Of a DNA stretch of 64,000 nt, positions 23,391 through 34,692 are shown piece after piece; within the stretch, counting starts at the first letter, position 1; each line of letters begins with the position of its first letter. The notes under the pieces are model-generated. The model made no database searches, was not told the DNA's origin, and saw nothing but the letters and a program-made list of their open reading frames with translations. The stretch spans positions 1,010,596-1,074,595 of the forward strand of contig QRFJ01000375.1 in assembly GCA_006176705.1 (NCBI GenBank). The letters run 5' to 3'. The position numbers and the translations under genes are program-made. The DNA is from Cocos nucifera. Its lineage: Eukaryota; Streptophyta; Magnoliopsida; Arecales; Arecaceae.

Positions 23391-25635
23391 TGAAAAGAAA
23401 AATTTGATTTTTCACCGCAAGATCGTCCAGATCTGAGGTAGATTTTTTTACAAAAATTTTTATGATTCGATCAGATCTAAGAATTCTCAGATCTGATTAT
23501 GATGATCTAATATTAAAAATTAAAAATAAAATTTAATTTAATTTAATTTTAAGTACCTTATTGGATAATTTGATTATCCTGCGATAATCCTATTGGTTCC
23601 TGAGGTTCTGGAAGGAGCCACGCACGCGCCTAACCTCTACCGATATCCACTCAGATAGAATTTAAATGTCTTCTCCTCATGAATCTATCCTCTAAAGATC
23701 AGATCTAAATCTGATCTATAGTTCCTTCAAAACTATTTATGAAGGTAGCCTGTTCGTCCACGAACACCATCGCGTAGATCTTGAATCTTGCACCAAAAAT
23801 CTTGGACCTTCAACTCAGATTTGTGCCTAACCTTTTAGGCTTGTAGAAGAGAGGGAGAGAGATGATAGAAAGGGTGTGGGATATCAAAGGGCGATAGCAA
23901 TTGGGCATGAAAAAAATTTTCATGGGATACCTCTCTTTGGCATGAGAAAGGTTTAAAAATCAATGCCATATAGAGTCTTTCTTTGACCAAATCACTTATT
24001 ATTTGATCAAAGAGACTCGAGGGATTATTCTCCATGTGAAAACCCAGATCTCATCTAATTTTTATCACCAAAAGTTAATCAAAAAGTGGGTGACATGAGT
24101 AGATAAGGAAGAGTCCATTGCGCCTAGGACTCTTCTCTTAAGAGTTTGATCCAAATCAAACTCTATCGAAATCTAGTTAAAACTCCATTATAAATCATAA
24201 AATTTGGCACATCCATAGCATGACTCGAGCCCTATCAATATCCAAAAATTAGATTGAAAAGATGTTTATAAATTTTTTAAAAGCATCTGATCAGGTGACT
24301 CTTAATTCTCTCAATTCGATCAACTTTTGACCCTAGACCAATTGCACTAGGAATGGATTTAATTTCTACAATTTATCTGATCTGGACTTGTTTGATAAAA
24401 ATAAATCCATTCAAGATATAAAAATGAGACAAATCAAATTTGACTCAATTGCAACGAATCAAAAAGATTACAAAAGGAGAAAGTCAGGCTCAATCATGTG
24501 CTAATACGATTATCTTGAACCTGATTAGATCTAATCCAAATCAATTGAACTGGGTTAGCTTAATTGATGACATCTAGATCCAAATCCTTATTTATGTGAT
24601 CCAGTTAGGTTCAGTTCTGTATGATAATGAGACATGTCATGATCTCTATAATCGACATCATCAAAACACCTTTCGATGGATCAGAACTTTTTTGATTCAT
24701 ACAATTAGAATGATCGATCATCAAAATCATTCTAATTGCTCCCAAAATTCATCAGTAATACCTAGTAGTATATGGTGGTAACCCATCAGAACTGAAAGTG
24801 AACCTCTCGATGCAGCTACCTGTATGATTTGGTTCTTCTATCTTGAGCCTCGACAGGATTAGGGTTAAGGTGAACTCATCAAACCCAACATCCATCATAT
24901 AAATTAATCATTCGATTCAAGTCCGATGTGAAATCCTAATAGAAACTCTTTCTATAATCTTCACTCTACTATGGCCATGGACTTAAGGACTCAATCTCAT
25001 GATTATCATAGGGCTACTCCTCATCTACCAAGGTAGATAGATCTCTTATTGGTACAATTCTATTCCTGCAATGAACATACTATAGCCAACATACATCTCA
25101 GGATTCCGAATGGTTAGGAGATCAAGTTATGGTTTAGTCAAACTATAATACCCTTAAGGTGAACTGTCGATGCATCTCAGATCAAAGAACCAGATATACC
25201 ACTATAGTATCAAGCCAGTCATCGACGAGAAGGTAGACTTTCTTATAACTGCTCGAGGTGGTCACGCTCAGTGCCCCATTCTCTAATGAGTACCTGTACT
25301 CTCATTCTGGTGTCTCCATACCATAGACTCAAGATACATCTATCCTAAGAAATCGATTGTACACCAACCTTTCGAATCGATCACCATCCTTGTGATGATC
25401 CTATAATCGAAAGCAAGTTTATGAATTAATTATGAGGATTCATGTCTTAAATTTTTAATTCTTGAAAATATGAATTATCATTACATTAACTCAAAGAATG
25501 TATCATAGACACTTTAAATACACATTGTGATAGAAAATATTTTTTTTATTAATTTATAGCTAAAATTATAAAATTATTCTTAGAAGTGTATTATAAGTGT
25601 TTAGCCAATTTGGCTTCTAGGGCTTACATCTAACA
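23391..25635 (-). repeat. 5' LTR of Copia B
   Basis: It starts TGAAAAGAAAAATTTG and ends TTACATCTAACA on the plus strand, paired with 14,937-17,187. The outer flank TATAT matches AATAT on the far side at four of five bases. Confidence 0.9.
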
Positions 25636-25956
25636 TATATTACATTGCTAGATGACTAATTTACTAATATATATCATCTTGCCATATATTGTATACTACT
25701 GAACTCCATATTTCAAAAACTGTGTATTAACTTACTTGATGATTAATTTATTTAGTGTGTATCATCATAGCTATATAGTATATATCAATAAAAAATATAT
25801 TATGAAAATGAGGAAGAAAGGGAACACCATAATTTTTTATTTTTAGACTTCATTAGTAGGAGAAATCTTTAACTTTTATATTATTTCTTTAAGATTGATA
25901 TTAAAAGAAATGAGATAAAATAGGAAGCTCGATCATCCCATATAATATTTTATAGT
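25636..25956. mobile_element. Foldback-type long-TIR element, right part
   Basis: This continues the element at 13,996-14,936 beyond the Copia B insertion. Its outer 300 bases are the reverse complement of the left end. Examples are CCCATATAATATTTTATAG at the tip, and further in AAAGAAATGAGATAAAATAGG and CATTTTCATAATATA counterparts. With B removed the element would be about 1.26 kb. It ends about 450 bp before the GeBP-like start codon. Confidence 0.6.
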
Positions 25957-26406
25957 ACCTATCTTATATATTGTTTGTTCTCTCCCTTCCATCCATCGGT
26001 AAAGATTACGGGCAAGCATCACACCATGAAGGAAGAACAATTATTCCTCCATCGCATTTGCTATAATGCTCCTTCATATTATTTTATTATAAAGGGCAAT
26101 TAAGATATTACCCAACCACCATTTTTTTATATTTTTATTATTTTTTTAAAAATAATATTTTATTATTTTTAAATCTTTTTCTTCCTACGGTCGCACATCG
26201 TCCCCCCTCCTCCTTCAAACCGGTCTATTTGCACCGCGAATCAAGTAACATTGATGGCACATACCATGGATTGGATGGAACGCCGCCCCGACGCTTGTTT
26301 TCGAGACAAATCCAGCGCGCTTAAGGAGACGAAGCACGAAGCGCTCCCTCATCTTCTTTAAAACCCAGCAGCGCTCCTTCTTCCAATCTACCACGCCAAC
26401 ACCAAG
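25957..26406 (+). promoter_or_regulatory. Upstream region of the GeBP-like gene
   Basis: The first 220 bp are strongly AT-rich with TATTTTTATTATTTTTTT runs. The last 220 bp turn GC-richer (CGTCCCCCCTCCTCCTTC near 26,197) and pyrimidine-rich, as plant 5' untranslated regions often are. I cannot point to one convincing TATA box or start site. The foldback element tip at 25,956 may form part of the promoter. Confidence 0.35.
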
Positions 26407-28730
26407 ATGGCCTCTGATGGAGATCAGAAGCAACCCCCGGTGGACAAGGGAGGAGAAGGAGGATTAATATCCTTTCCAAAGGACGACGATGTCGATGACG
26501 GCAAGAAGAAGCAGCTGATGCTGCAGCGGCGGCAGCCAGCATTCCAGAGGATATGGTTTCCCGAAGATGAGATCACCGTCCTCCGATCTCTCCTCAAGCA
26601 CCGCTCCGAAGATGGTGTTCTCCCGTCTCCCTGCCAACTGCACCCCGTCATCCGCAGTTCCCTCCGGCTCCAGGCCTCCGAATGCCAGCTTGGCTCCAAA
26701 GTTCAACGCCTTCGCAAGAAATTCATGCAAAACGTCAACCGCAGCAGGTCCACCTTCGGCGACCCCCACGAACAGCGCATCTTCGATCTGTCGAGCCAGC
26801 TGTGGAGTGCTACTGTTGACAAGAAGAAGAAGAACGAGCAGACTAATGCCGGAGCTGGTGTTCAGAAACAGGCAAGTTCGACTGCTCTAAACCATGGAAA
26901 TCAACACTCCTTGCTTTTCTACTTCTTTAGCTTGTATGGAGGTGATGCTAAGATTGTTGGTACGACTGTCATGAGTCAGAAGATCTCAGATGGAAGTTTA
27001 TACGAACTATTAGAAATCAGTACTGAGATACGTACCAAAAGAACTACCTAACTGCTTTAGCTAGGCAAAGTCCAATTCTAAGTGGCCAGTCATACGAACA
27101 TTTGAAAACTTACACATTGATCTCTAAAACCATTGATCTCTATTTTAGCTATTGGTTAACCGAATTGATTCAAATATCATTAGCTTGCAATTATAACTGA
27201 GAATGAAATGGTTTCACATAACAAAAAAACCTACTGGACATCGATCTATCGTCAGATATTGTCGCATGAGATATTCAGGTATCCTACCTGAATAGTTCAT
27301 GAGACAATAACAAACCAATAAACTCTCCAGTAGCCTCATGATATGAAGAAATGTATGGTGAAGAACTAACCGGAGACGCATGAGAACAAGATTGGGCCGC
27401 CTATGGATGAAAAGTCGGCGTAGATTATCGCATATTCCAACTTTTTATAAGCATTTTGTTATTCCACGTACATAAAAGGTAATAATAGATAGAAATCCTA
27501 AAATAGCGTTAATTTTGCTGGGTCTCATTGCAGCTCCAACTGAAACAATGTACAAAAGATGGCCCTAATTAAGAGTTCAGGGAGAGGCACTACAGTCACG
27601 GGAAAAGAGAAACATGGGCATGCTAATACTCTTAGTCCTGGACCTCTCCTAGGTATTCTTTTGGCAAAACTTGTAACCAATGTAGCAGCCAAAGAAGAGC
27701 CTTAGAGATCGCAAAAAAAATGGAGGAAAGCCAACACCGGAGGACGGCATTCAAATATGTGCTAGGTGCATTTAGAAGGAAAGTAGAAGCTTCAGAGCGA
27801 AGGGGCCACGAGGAGCAAATGCTTGATCAAAGTGGAAGGGTTGAAGCATTGGGTACCCCCCAGGTAACCAAGGTTGTTAAGGTTGCCAGATGCCCTCAAG
27901 ATGCTAAACCCTACTATCTAGCGCGCTGAGTGTTGAAAAAGTGAGCACTTGATTAAAATTAGGCTCCATTTTTTTAGAAAAAATAAAAAATAAATATAAT
28001 CTATTTTAAAGCTAAAAATCTTTATTATAATTTATTGTACTAATGATCTAATCTAAAACTAAAAATCTTCATTAGATTTTTTGTCCAAACACTACATCCA
28101 AATAATAAAAACTTTTCTGAGTTTTCTATCTTCTCCATGCTTATAGAGGACAGTCTATTATTCTATTCTAAAAGTCTGAAACTAAAAATCTTCATCAGAT
28201 TCTAAGTACTCTTTAGTTATGACACTTTAATGTCCTTTTTAAAATCAATTTATCTCTTATTTTTTTAATAAATTACTTAAGTACCTTTTTTTTGTTCTTT
28301 TAAAAAATTTATCTATTATCCAAAGCTATATTTTCAAATTGAAGTGAATTACAGCTGTTAAATTGGAAGCTGAATAGCCAAGAGACAAAACTAATTTTAA
28401 TTGGGCATCAAAGATGAGAGCGCCTTGCGCCACGCTCGCCTAGCTGAAGGCGCCTTGCGTAGAGGAGGCTAAGGTGCTTTTAGCCAAGGGTGCCTCTCGT
28501 TTGAGTACCTAGGCGAGTGCCTTAATAATACTGTAGGTAATCATTTTTGATTTTTTTCTTTTTTATGCTAAGTTCCTAATATCTTTATGCTAGGTTCCCA
28601 ATATCGCTAGCCCACTTTGAACCTCTATTCTTTTTTTTTTTCTTTCTGGTTGTGATAGGATCACAGTACAGATAGCCCCCATGATAGTTCTCCTGAGAAA
28701 GAAACAGGCTCCTCATCATCCTGCCTCTAG
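26407..28730 (+). CDS. GeBP/storekeeper-like DNA-binding protein (DUF573), two exons
   Basis: Members of this plant-only family are nuclear transcription regulators (GLABROUS1 enhancer-binding and storekeeper-related proteins). Exon 1 (26,407-26,871, 155 codons) begins in good context (CCAAGATGGCC). It carries an acidic/Lys start and then the DUF573 domain at residues 46-133: FQRIWFPEDEITVLRSLLKH, a KVQRLRKKF helix and DPHEQRIFDLSSQLW, followed by KKKK. The exon ends CAG before GCAAGT, a classic GC-type donor. The acceptor is TGTGATAG before 28,659, after a long T-rich tract. Exon 2 (28,659-28,730) adds a Ser-rich tail ending SSSSCL and a stop, with phase kept. The total is 178 residues, shorter than most family members and without the conserved C-terminal half. 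It is either a short paralogue or a truncated copy. The family call is firm; the splice model is good but unverified. Confidence 0.8.
26872..28658 (+). other. Putative GC-AG intron of the GeBP-like gene
   Basis: The intron is 1,787 bp. The donor is AG/GCAAGT, the consensus for rare GC introns, where the first nine bases pair well with U1 despite the C. The acceptor lies after CTATTC, about 14 T/C-rich bases, CTTTCTGGTTGTGATAG. If read through instead, the exon 1 frame stays open to 27,051 (TAA... in KRTT stop), giving a 214-residue alternative with an unrelated tail. A transposon-like insert lies inside (27,869-28,545). Confidence 0.6.
27869..28545. mobile_element. Possible small TIR element with GCGCC repeats, in the intron
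   Basis: The left edge (CAAGGTTGTTAAGGTTGCC) and the right edge, reversed (AGTATTATTAAGGCACTCGCC), are imperfect inverted repeats. The right half has repeated GGCGCCTTGCG/AGGCG blocks (28,420-28,530), unlike the AT-rich intron. A separate AT-rich insert seems to split it (about 27,960-28,390). I recognise the style from plant genomes but cannot name a family. Confidence 0.35.
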
Positions 28731-31124
28731 CTAATCAGGTGACAACACCATATCAGCTCTCCAACAAAAAAAAAGCTTGTAGATATTCAAGCAAATAAGA
28801 GCTAGCTTCTCTTGTGTTTGAAAACGGTTTTGTTATCAATCTGACAGTGAAACATGAAACCTTTACTTGAGTGAAATGGCTTAGCTATTCTTGATTTTGC
28901 TCAGAGATGTTAGATTATTTGACATATTGAATCTCCGCTGGAACTTTGAATTCCTTATATTATTCATGGCCGTTCAACATCACATGTTTGTCTATCCATC
29001 AACCCGAAATACCTATAGGCAGTATTTCTATACTTTTATCTGTTCTAATTTGAATGTCACGCCATTGAAATTTTGATTACTCATAATCTGATTGTATTAT
29101 GAAACTTTGGTCACTTGTAATCTGATTACTTATGCCTGAAATTTGTGCCACCGAAACTTTAATTACTTAAAATCCACATGTTCCACTCATTTGTATGGTA
29201 AACCAGCAACTATCCTATGTCGTCATCCTTTTATTTTGAACTTGGTGGTAGATTCTGTCATGAAATGCTTATTTGCAGTTTTGGGTGTCATCATGCTTTT
29301 AGGTATAAATGTCTCATTTTGAGGCTGTCCTCGAGTAGTTCATCAGTTGTTCTTTTTCCTTTTCTTTTCTTCACAGAACAATGGTTAGTCCACCTCACGT
29401 ATCATTGCCACATGAAATAGATTGAAGGCCCGAAAGCCATAAGTAGGGGATGGGGAAAAGCAGAGCCTAGACCCGAAATAAACAACTCTCAGAATTTAGC
29501 TTTTATTGAACAAAACCTAAAACTGTTCATAGGGACCTCTCCCAAAAGAAATACATTGAAGTCCAAACCAATTAAGCATAAGCAAAAATAAAAAATATCA
29601 GCCCCTAGGCAGCATTAGATAGTTCATTCTTTAATGGAGACAGCATCCATTCCCTGAAGCAACAGAATCCTGAATCTGATCGGGCCTAGTTGCAGAATTC
29701 TTGGTGCTCAGGCATCGTCAGACATGCTGCATTTTTGCAATCCCATCTTTTCATGTGCATCAGAACCCTTCTTTTTCTCCCTTCAGAGAGTACGTTGAAC
29801 TTAGCCACTCTTAAATGTTGAACTTCAAAAAGAACTCAAACTGAATGAAAAAGGTCGGTATCATGTTCTTAAGCATCATATCAGATTCGTGGAACTTGTT
29901 AATGATGTGGAAAGCACAACCTGAATATTCATGTTATTTTATTCACATTTCAGTGACATATAGGTAATTGGTGTTAGATTTAAGTCCAAATCTTTGTTCT
30001 TTTCTACTATATGGATCCTTTTCTCATGGCAAGCTTTCACTGCTTCTTAGTTATTAGTTCTCATACCATCAATGCACTAATATTTTATTATTTTGGATTT
30101 CACATTTCTGATTTAAAAGAGTACTGCTAATATCTATGAATTTGTAGAGATGCCCATACAAAAGGAGAAAAGGACAGTTCAATGAGCAGAAGAAATGCAA
30201 CTCCTTTGGTAGAAATCTTCTTGTTGTGCTCTTGAAATTACGGGTTTTCTTGCATATATAACCCTCACTTCCATCTTGTTTTTGGATGAATGCTCCTCCT
30301 ATTAGATTTTTGGATAAAAGTGTTAAAAATAACCATTTTGAGTTTCGTTTGGCACTAATTTACACTTTTGTGTTAATAACCATTAAAATATACATTCCTT
30401 TTGTGTTGAAAAGGGCTATGTTTTTATATAATTTTATCCAACGCAAAAGGATAATAAAATCAGCAACATTCTAAACAATAACTTATTAACACTATTAGTC
30501 CATAATCTAATTGGAGGTGTATCTGTGCACAAACAGGATGATTTGATGGTATATATGCAGAAAAAGACTTGAATTATATCTTGCATCTTCCTTCCATATA
30601 AATATATAAATTTAAAGGCAAGATTTCAGTTTTAGGCTGGTTGCAAGATATATTTGCTATGTCCTAGAGGAACAGTTCCCCAGTAGCAGAAGGCATATTT
30701 TTAAGTAAGAATCCAAATACAGATGTACGGCCAGGGGTGTGCATTCGAGGAAAAGAATTTTGGGAAGTATTAGCTATGGTTCCAAGGGTGTACACTGAGC
30801 CATTGGTACAAAACTGCAGGGGATGCAGTACGTACCAGAATTGCATTGCCTTCAATTAATGTACTTAACATTTCAACATTTTGAATGCAATCAATGAAAG
30901 CTCACATTATATCAATATATAACTGCAGCCTGACTTATAAATTTCTGTCTTTTATTTTACAGGTCGTACCTAAATGAAGAAGTAAGATTATACATATAGT
31001 GGGATGATGCTGATGAGGAGCTCATTTTCTTCAGTTCCTGTTTTCATTTCTTCTTTCTGTTGAGACAGTTCTGGACATGTTGAAAATTTTTGTGGGAAGA
31101 TTATCGGAAGTACAATCTTGACTT
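28731..31124 (+). other. Downstream region of GeBP-like gene; probable 3' UTR exons
   Basis: Nine bases after the stop lies a donor-like CAG/GTGACA (28,739). Strong acceptor-like sites occur at TTTTCTTCACAG (about 29,377) and TTTATTTTACAG (30,962). The 3' untranslated region may therefore be spliced, with a last exon after 30,962. No domain is visible. On the minus strand near 29,500 there is an AATAAA signal after a short frame ending GNGCCLH, which might be the 3' end of an unrelated processed copy. Nothing else is supported. Confidence 0.3.
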
Positions 31125-31260
31125 TGTTTTGGTTTGATATCATGAATTCTATCTAGACATCATGTTTTGAGAATATATATATATATATGTTTTGGTTTGA
31201 TATCATGAATTCTATCTAGACATCATGTTTTTGAGAATATATATATATATATATATATAT
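31125..31260. repeat. Tandem duplication of a 63-bp unit with (TA)n tail
   Basis: Unit 1 (31,125-31,187) and unit 2 (31,188 to about 31,260) both run TGTTTTGGTTTGATATCATG through CTAGACATCATG to GAGAATATATAT. They are almost identical, differing mainly by one T and the length of the TA run. This indicates a recent, microsatellite-associated duplication. Confidence 0.9.
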
Positions 31261-31940
31261 AGGTATGGCATGGTTTGAATATTAGTGGGTATAATGATTT
31301 GATGCGGCATGGTCTTAATATTTGTTGATATAATGAACGGATTCTTCTATTTCTGATATCTAATAGTATTACACGTTATTATTGCATAAATTTCTTCAAC
31401 TTCTCTTGGCTTGTGATTTTAATTAAATTTTGAATCTTAATATTTATCAAAATAGTCATTAGCAGTGGATATAAGTTCACAAAATAGGAGACCATATGTT
31501 TTTTCACTAAATATGACACTCCAAAGTGATAGCAAGATGGAAGTTCGGTTAGATATAAATAAAGGTTCATCTGATTCATGATGAATATCTGGAGAGCTAT
31601 GCAGGAGAACTTGCACTGATTCTGCGGGAAAAATCAGTTGGAAAAACTGATATATACGGTATGACGCACCTTGTGGTAAGAGGCTACATGAATGTATCAT
31701 TTCCTTGGCAAAATACCGTTCAATGAAGCAGGGGACCTTTAGCATGACAGAGGGGAAACATTTAACCAAACACTTGGTAGATCATTGGCAAAACACCCAT
31801 TAAATTTACAAGAACGTGATGCCTAGAAAAGAGCTTCTGCATTGTCATTTCAATTAGTTTGCAGAAAGTGCATGTTATTTTGCATCACAAGCCCCTGCAT
31901 CATGGAAACAACAATCACGTTGTGTGTCAGAGATAAAGGT
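31261..31940. other. No recognised feature
   Basis: AT-rich sequence. A minus-strand open frame of 110 codons (31,769-31,437) has no recognisable domain and a composition no different from its surroundings. I do not call it a gene. Confidence 0.35.
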
Positions 31941-32640
31941 GTAAGAGCTTAGCTTGGCTCGCTCCTTCGAAAGCAGTACGCCTCGGGCGAGTGATCAGGC
32001 TACCTTGGAACTCCCCGGAGCTAAATCGGTGGATCTTGACCGACCATGCAAGGATGGATGTATGGCTCAACTCGCGAAGGGCTGGGCAGATAAGAGGAAG
32101 ACTTGACGACTTGTACATCCTCCCTTCCTGCACCTTAGGCTCAGGCTGCGGCTCCGCTCGGGGCTCTCTTGTTCCTCGGTTTCAGGCCTCCTGGAGGGGT
32201 CGGAGCTGGTTGCCTTGCCTCATGAGTAGTCTGCCTCCTCTTTGCCATGGGGAGACCCACCTTGCTGCTTTCACCTGCAGTCTTCTTCTTGGTGGCCCTC
32301 TTCGGCACCGCCCTGTCGACCACAACGCCTGCAAGAAGGTACAGGTTAGCTTAGCTTGAAGTAATCCTAGCTCGCATAATAAGAAACAATTGTTAGCCAT
32401 CGTTAGGTCCGGCTGGGCTCAGACTAGCGTTTATAAGACTCTGTTCGAACAATAGTTCTTGTACACTGGGAATAATAGCTCGGACAGATCCGATGGTATT
32501 TTCCCTTTCTCCATGCTGAGGTTCGGGTAGCAGTTCAAAGACCTGCTCGGCAGCCTGAAGCCCCAAAGCTGTTCGAATACGACAGATGAAATGGGTCTTC
32601 AAGCTATGAACAGGAGGGGCTGTCCTCGATCAATTTGCAC
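31941..32640 (-). pseudogene. GC-rich fragment of an unrecognised ORF, minus strand
   Basis: Two open stretches lie on the minus strand: 32,602-32,393 (with LQAAEQVFELLPEPQHGE and LLFEQSLINASLSPAGPN) and 32,323-32,141 (Lys/Arg-rich, DRAVPKRATKKKTAG). Between them is an acceptor-like CTTCTTGCAG (about 32,340), so they could be exons of one gene. The layout, a globular part, an intron and a basic low-complexity part, resembles the Transposase_28-type element at 50-54 kb. That is only an analogy; I recognise no family. Confidence 0.3.
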
Positions 32641-32762
32641 CGTTTTTGAGATGAGGAATATCACCGGCCGTATACTCAGTCGGGTGTTCCTTCAGCACAT
32701 ACAAAGGTTTGAAGAGCTCAACGCTAGCGTTACGCTGGAAATGTGAACACTTTAGATCAAGT

Positions 32763-33275
32763 TGTCTGATGTTTGGATTATCTTGGATTGATATCAGGAT
32801 ATCGATATTTCGAAGTCAAAATGCCTCTTGCACTCTTTCCCAATCTACAAAGCAATCCAAAGCATTCCGTCAATCCCAATAATTCTATTTCGAGATAAAT
32901 GGCGATGCAGCTATGATCAAACTATTTTTCACTAAGTTTGAAATAGCGGAAGTAAATAAGAAATTCTAATCACGTCAGAGACGGCCTTCCTATATTGAAA
33001 AATAGCCACGATTTTGGAACGACATGATTAGCGGAATGGCATAACAACCATGAAATCTCTTTCTACAAATATAACAAACCTCGAGGACCCAGGTAAGCAA
33101 AAAAATTTTCTCAAAGAATCCGTTGTTGCTTGATCGTTCTCTGCTGATTTGAGCGTCAAAGGATTCTTGTCAGAGTCAAATCTTCCGATTCAGACTTTGT
33201 TTTACAGGTTACTCCAACACTTCCTGCGAGCAGTCAATCGCTCTACTTCCGAAGCACACAGTTTACAGCAACAAC
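32763..33275 (+). repeat. Probable 5' LTR of Gypsy F
   Basis: The region holds a TATA-like ACAAATATAACAAACCTCG (about 33,057), then GGACCCAGGTAAGC. It also has TGATTTGAGCGTCAAAGGATTC and ATTCAGACTTTGTTTTACAG (33,150-33,210), motifs I associate with Tat-type LTR ends. The end is somewhere near CAGCAACA (33,275). No primer-binding site is readable, and the start at TGTCTGATG (32,763) is a guess. Confidence 0.4.
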
Positions 33276-33302
33276 AGATAAAGAAAGGATTTACATTCAA
33301 AC

Positions 33303-34692
33303 ATGCCATTTAGAAAGGCATCTTCGCGCCTCACAAATGCTACCCCCTCCCATCAGGCAGAGCTCAAAGGCGACGACCTCGCCCAGCCCCCGATGGTAGA
33401 AATTCCTCTACCTCCTCAACCGGTCCTCATGATGATGGACCAATACATTGACGACTGCTTTTCAAGCAGTCCAAAACACTCTTGCGCCCCCTTCTGCGGC
33501 GCCACAGCCAAGTCAGGCTATCTCAATCCCTGCACCCCCCTCGGCAGTGCAACCAGTTCCTCCTCCGGTGGTCCTGTCTAAACCTCCTGCCACGGTACCG
33601 CCTCAGCTGCTGGCCTCCAACCTACAACCGTAAGCCAACCCTCTTCGGACGCATCCTCAAAGTCCGAGAAGGAAGTAGACCTACCAGTGGTCTATTAGCC
33701 CATAATCTGGGCACGATTCAACTCTCGATCATCGTTCTCCTCGACAGTCTGAGGCGTACATGATCCAGAACCAAATTTTGGAGAAGAGGCTTTAGGAGCT
33801 TGACAAGTAAATTGAGGCCATCAATAAGATCTCTTCTTCCAAGCCTTATGATGGTTTCAGTGGCAAACCTCCTTTCGATAGGAAGATATTGAGTGAGCCG
33901 CTTCCACCAAACTTCAAGCTATCCTAATTCGGAACTTACAATGGGATTACTGACCCCATCGATCATGTGGAGACCTTCAAGATAGCATTGCTCTTTCAAG
34001 AAGCATCTGATGCCATCCTCTATCGGGCATTCCCCGCAACCCTCAAAGGGGCAGCATAATAGTGGTACTCGAGTCTGAAACCTGCTTCTATTCACTCCTT
34101 TGAAGAGCTGAGCCGGTCCCTGGCTGTGCATTTCGTCAATAGCCGAAAGCAACAAAAGAGGTCTAACTACCTCAACACCATCCGCCAGAGGAAAGGAGAG
34201 TCGATCTGCAGCTTTGTCAGCCGCTTCAATATGGCAATCCTGAAAGTCCATGACCTTGATCAGTCGGTCACGATGATCATCCTAATAGGTGGATTATAGA
34301 AGAACGACTTTAAGAAGTCGTTAATAAATTTCTTCCCCCAGGACTATGCAGAAATACTAGAAAAGGCGATTAAATATTCCTGTCTAGAAGAATCTTTTGA
34401 TGATGATGTTTCCACCAGCTCTATCCTAGCGGGATCCAATAAAGAGCGCTTCCCTAAAGCACAAAAAGCTTATTGCTGACGCTCCTGATCCCCACCTTGA
34501 AAGCAAAGGACAAGAGGTCCTCCTAGGAACCATCGATCTCCAAGTCCCTTAAGAAGGAACCAGCAGTGCTCTCCTCCAAGGCATTATCACAACTACACAT
34601 CTCTGAATGCCTCCCAAAAATAGGTATTGATGCAAATTTACTTTGAGCACCCCCAATCTTAGAAGATGCGGACGAAGCTTGAATGTCATGAT
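33303..34692 (+). pseudogene. Gypsy gag (F), N-terminal and retrotrans_gag domain
   Basis: A Pro/Ser-rich start (33,303-33,660) is followed by the retrotransposon gag domain. Landmarks are SKPYDGFSGKPPFDRKILSE, DPIDHVETFKIALLFQEASD, YRAFPATLKGAA (a stop replaces Trp in xQWYSSLKPxSI), FEELSRSLAVHFVNSRKQQK, ESICSFVSRFNMAILKVHDL and an ILEKAIKY stretch near 34,370. Copia-type element G interrupts it at 34,692 in the RTKLECHD stretch, and gag resumes at 37,986 with NPMRYCLYHRDHDHDAKD. At least five stops. Confidence 0.85.

Larger units (their letters stand above)
14937..25635 (-). mobile_element. Complete Copia element B with two LTRs (minus strand)
   Basis: Two 2.25 kb LTRs (14,937-17,187 and 23,391-25,635) in the same orientation flank a 6.2 kb interior. 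On the minus strand the interior reads primer site, leader, gag, protease, integrase, reverse transcriptase, RNase H and polypurine tract. The flanks AATAT (14,932-14,936) and TATAT (25,636-25,640) fit a 5-bp target duplication with one change. Joining the outer flanks restores a repeat block of the foldback element, which confirms the insertion. A foreign LTR (19,471-20,364) replaces roughly 0.55 kb of gag-pre-integrase and integrase sequence. Same family as A' and C. Confidence 0.9.

Noticed and set aside
26215..26769. Open frames of 72-101 codons antisense to the GeBP-like exon
   Set aside because: They are shadows of a GC-rich coding exon on the other strand. The sense frame carries a clear DUF573 domain, the antisense ones nothing.
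27720..27929. 69-codon frame in the GeBP intron
   Set aside because: No domain, no splice sites around it in phase, and it overlaps the left edge of a repeat.
29440..29830. 3' end of a minus-strand gene with AATAAA near 29,500
   Set aside because: The short frame before it is broken by stops and shows no domain; kept only as a remark in the gene's downstream region.
31437..31769. 110-codon minus-strand frame
   Set aside because: No recognisable content, overlaps another frame of equal quality, and lacks promoter or splice context.
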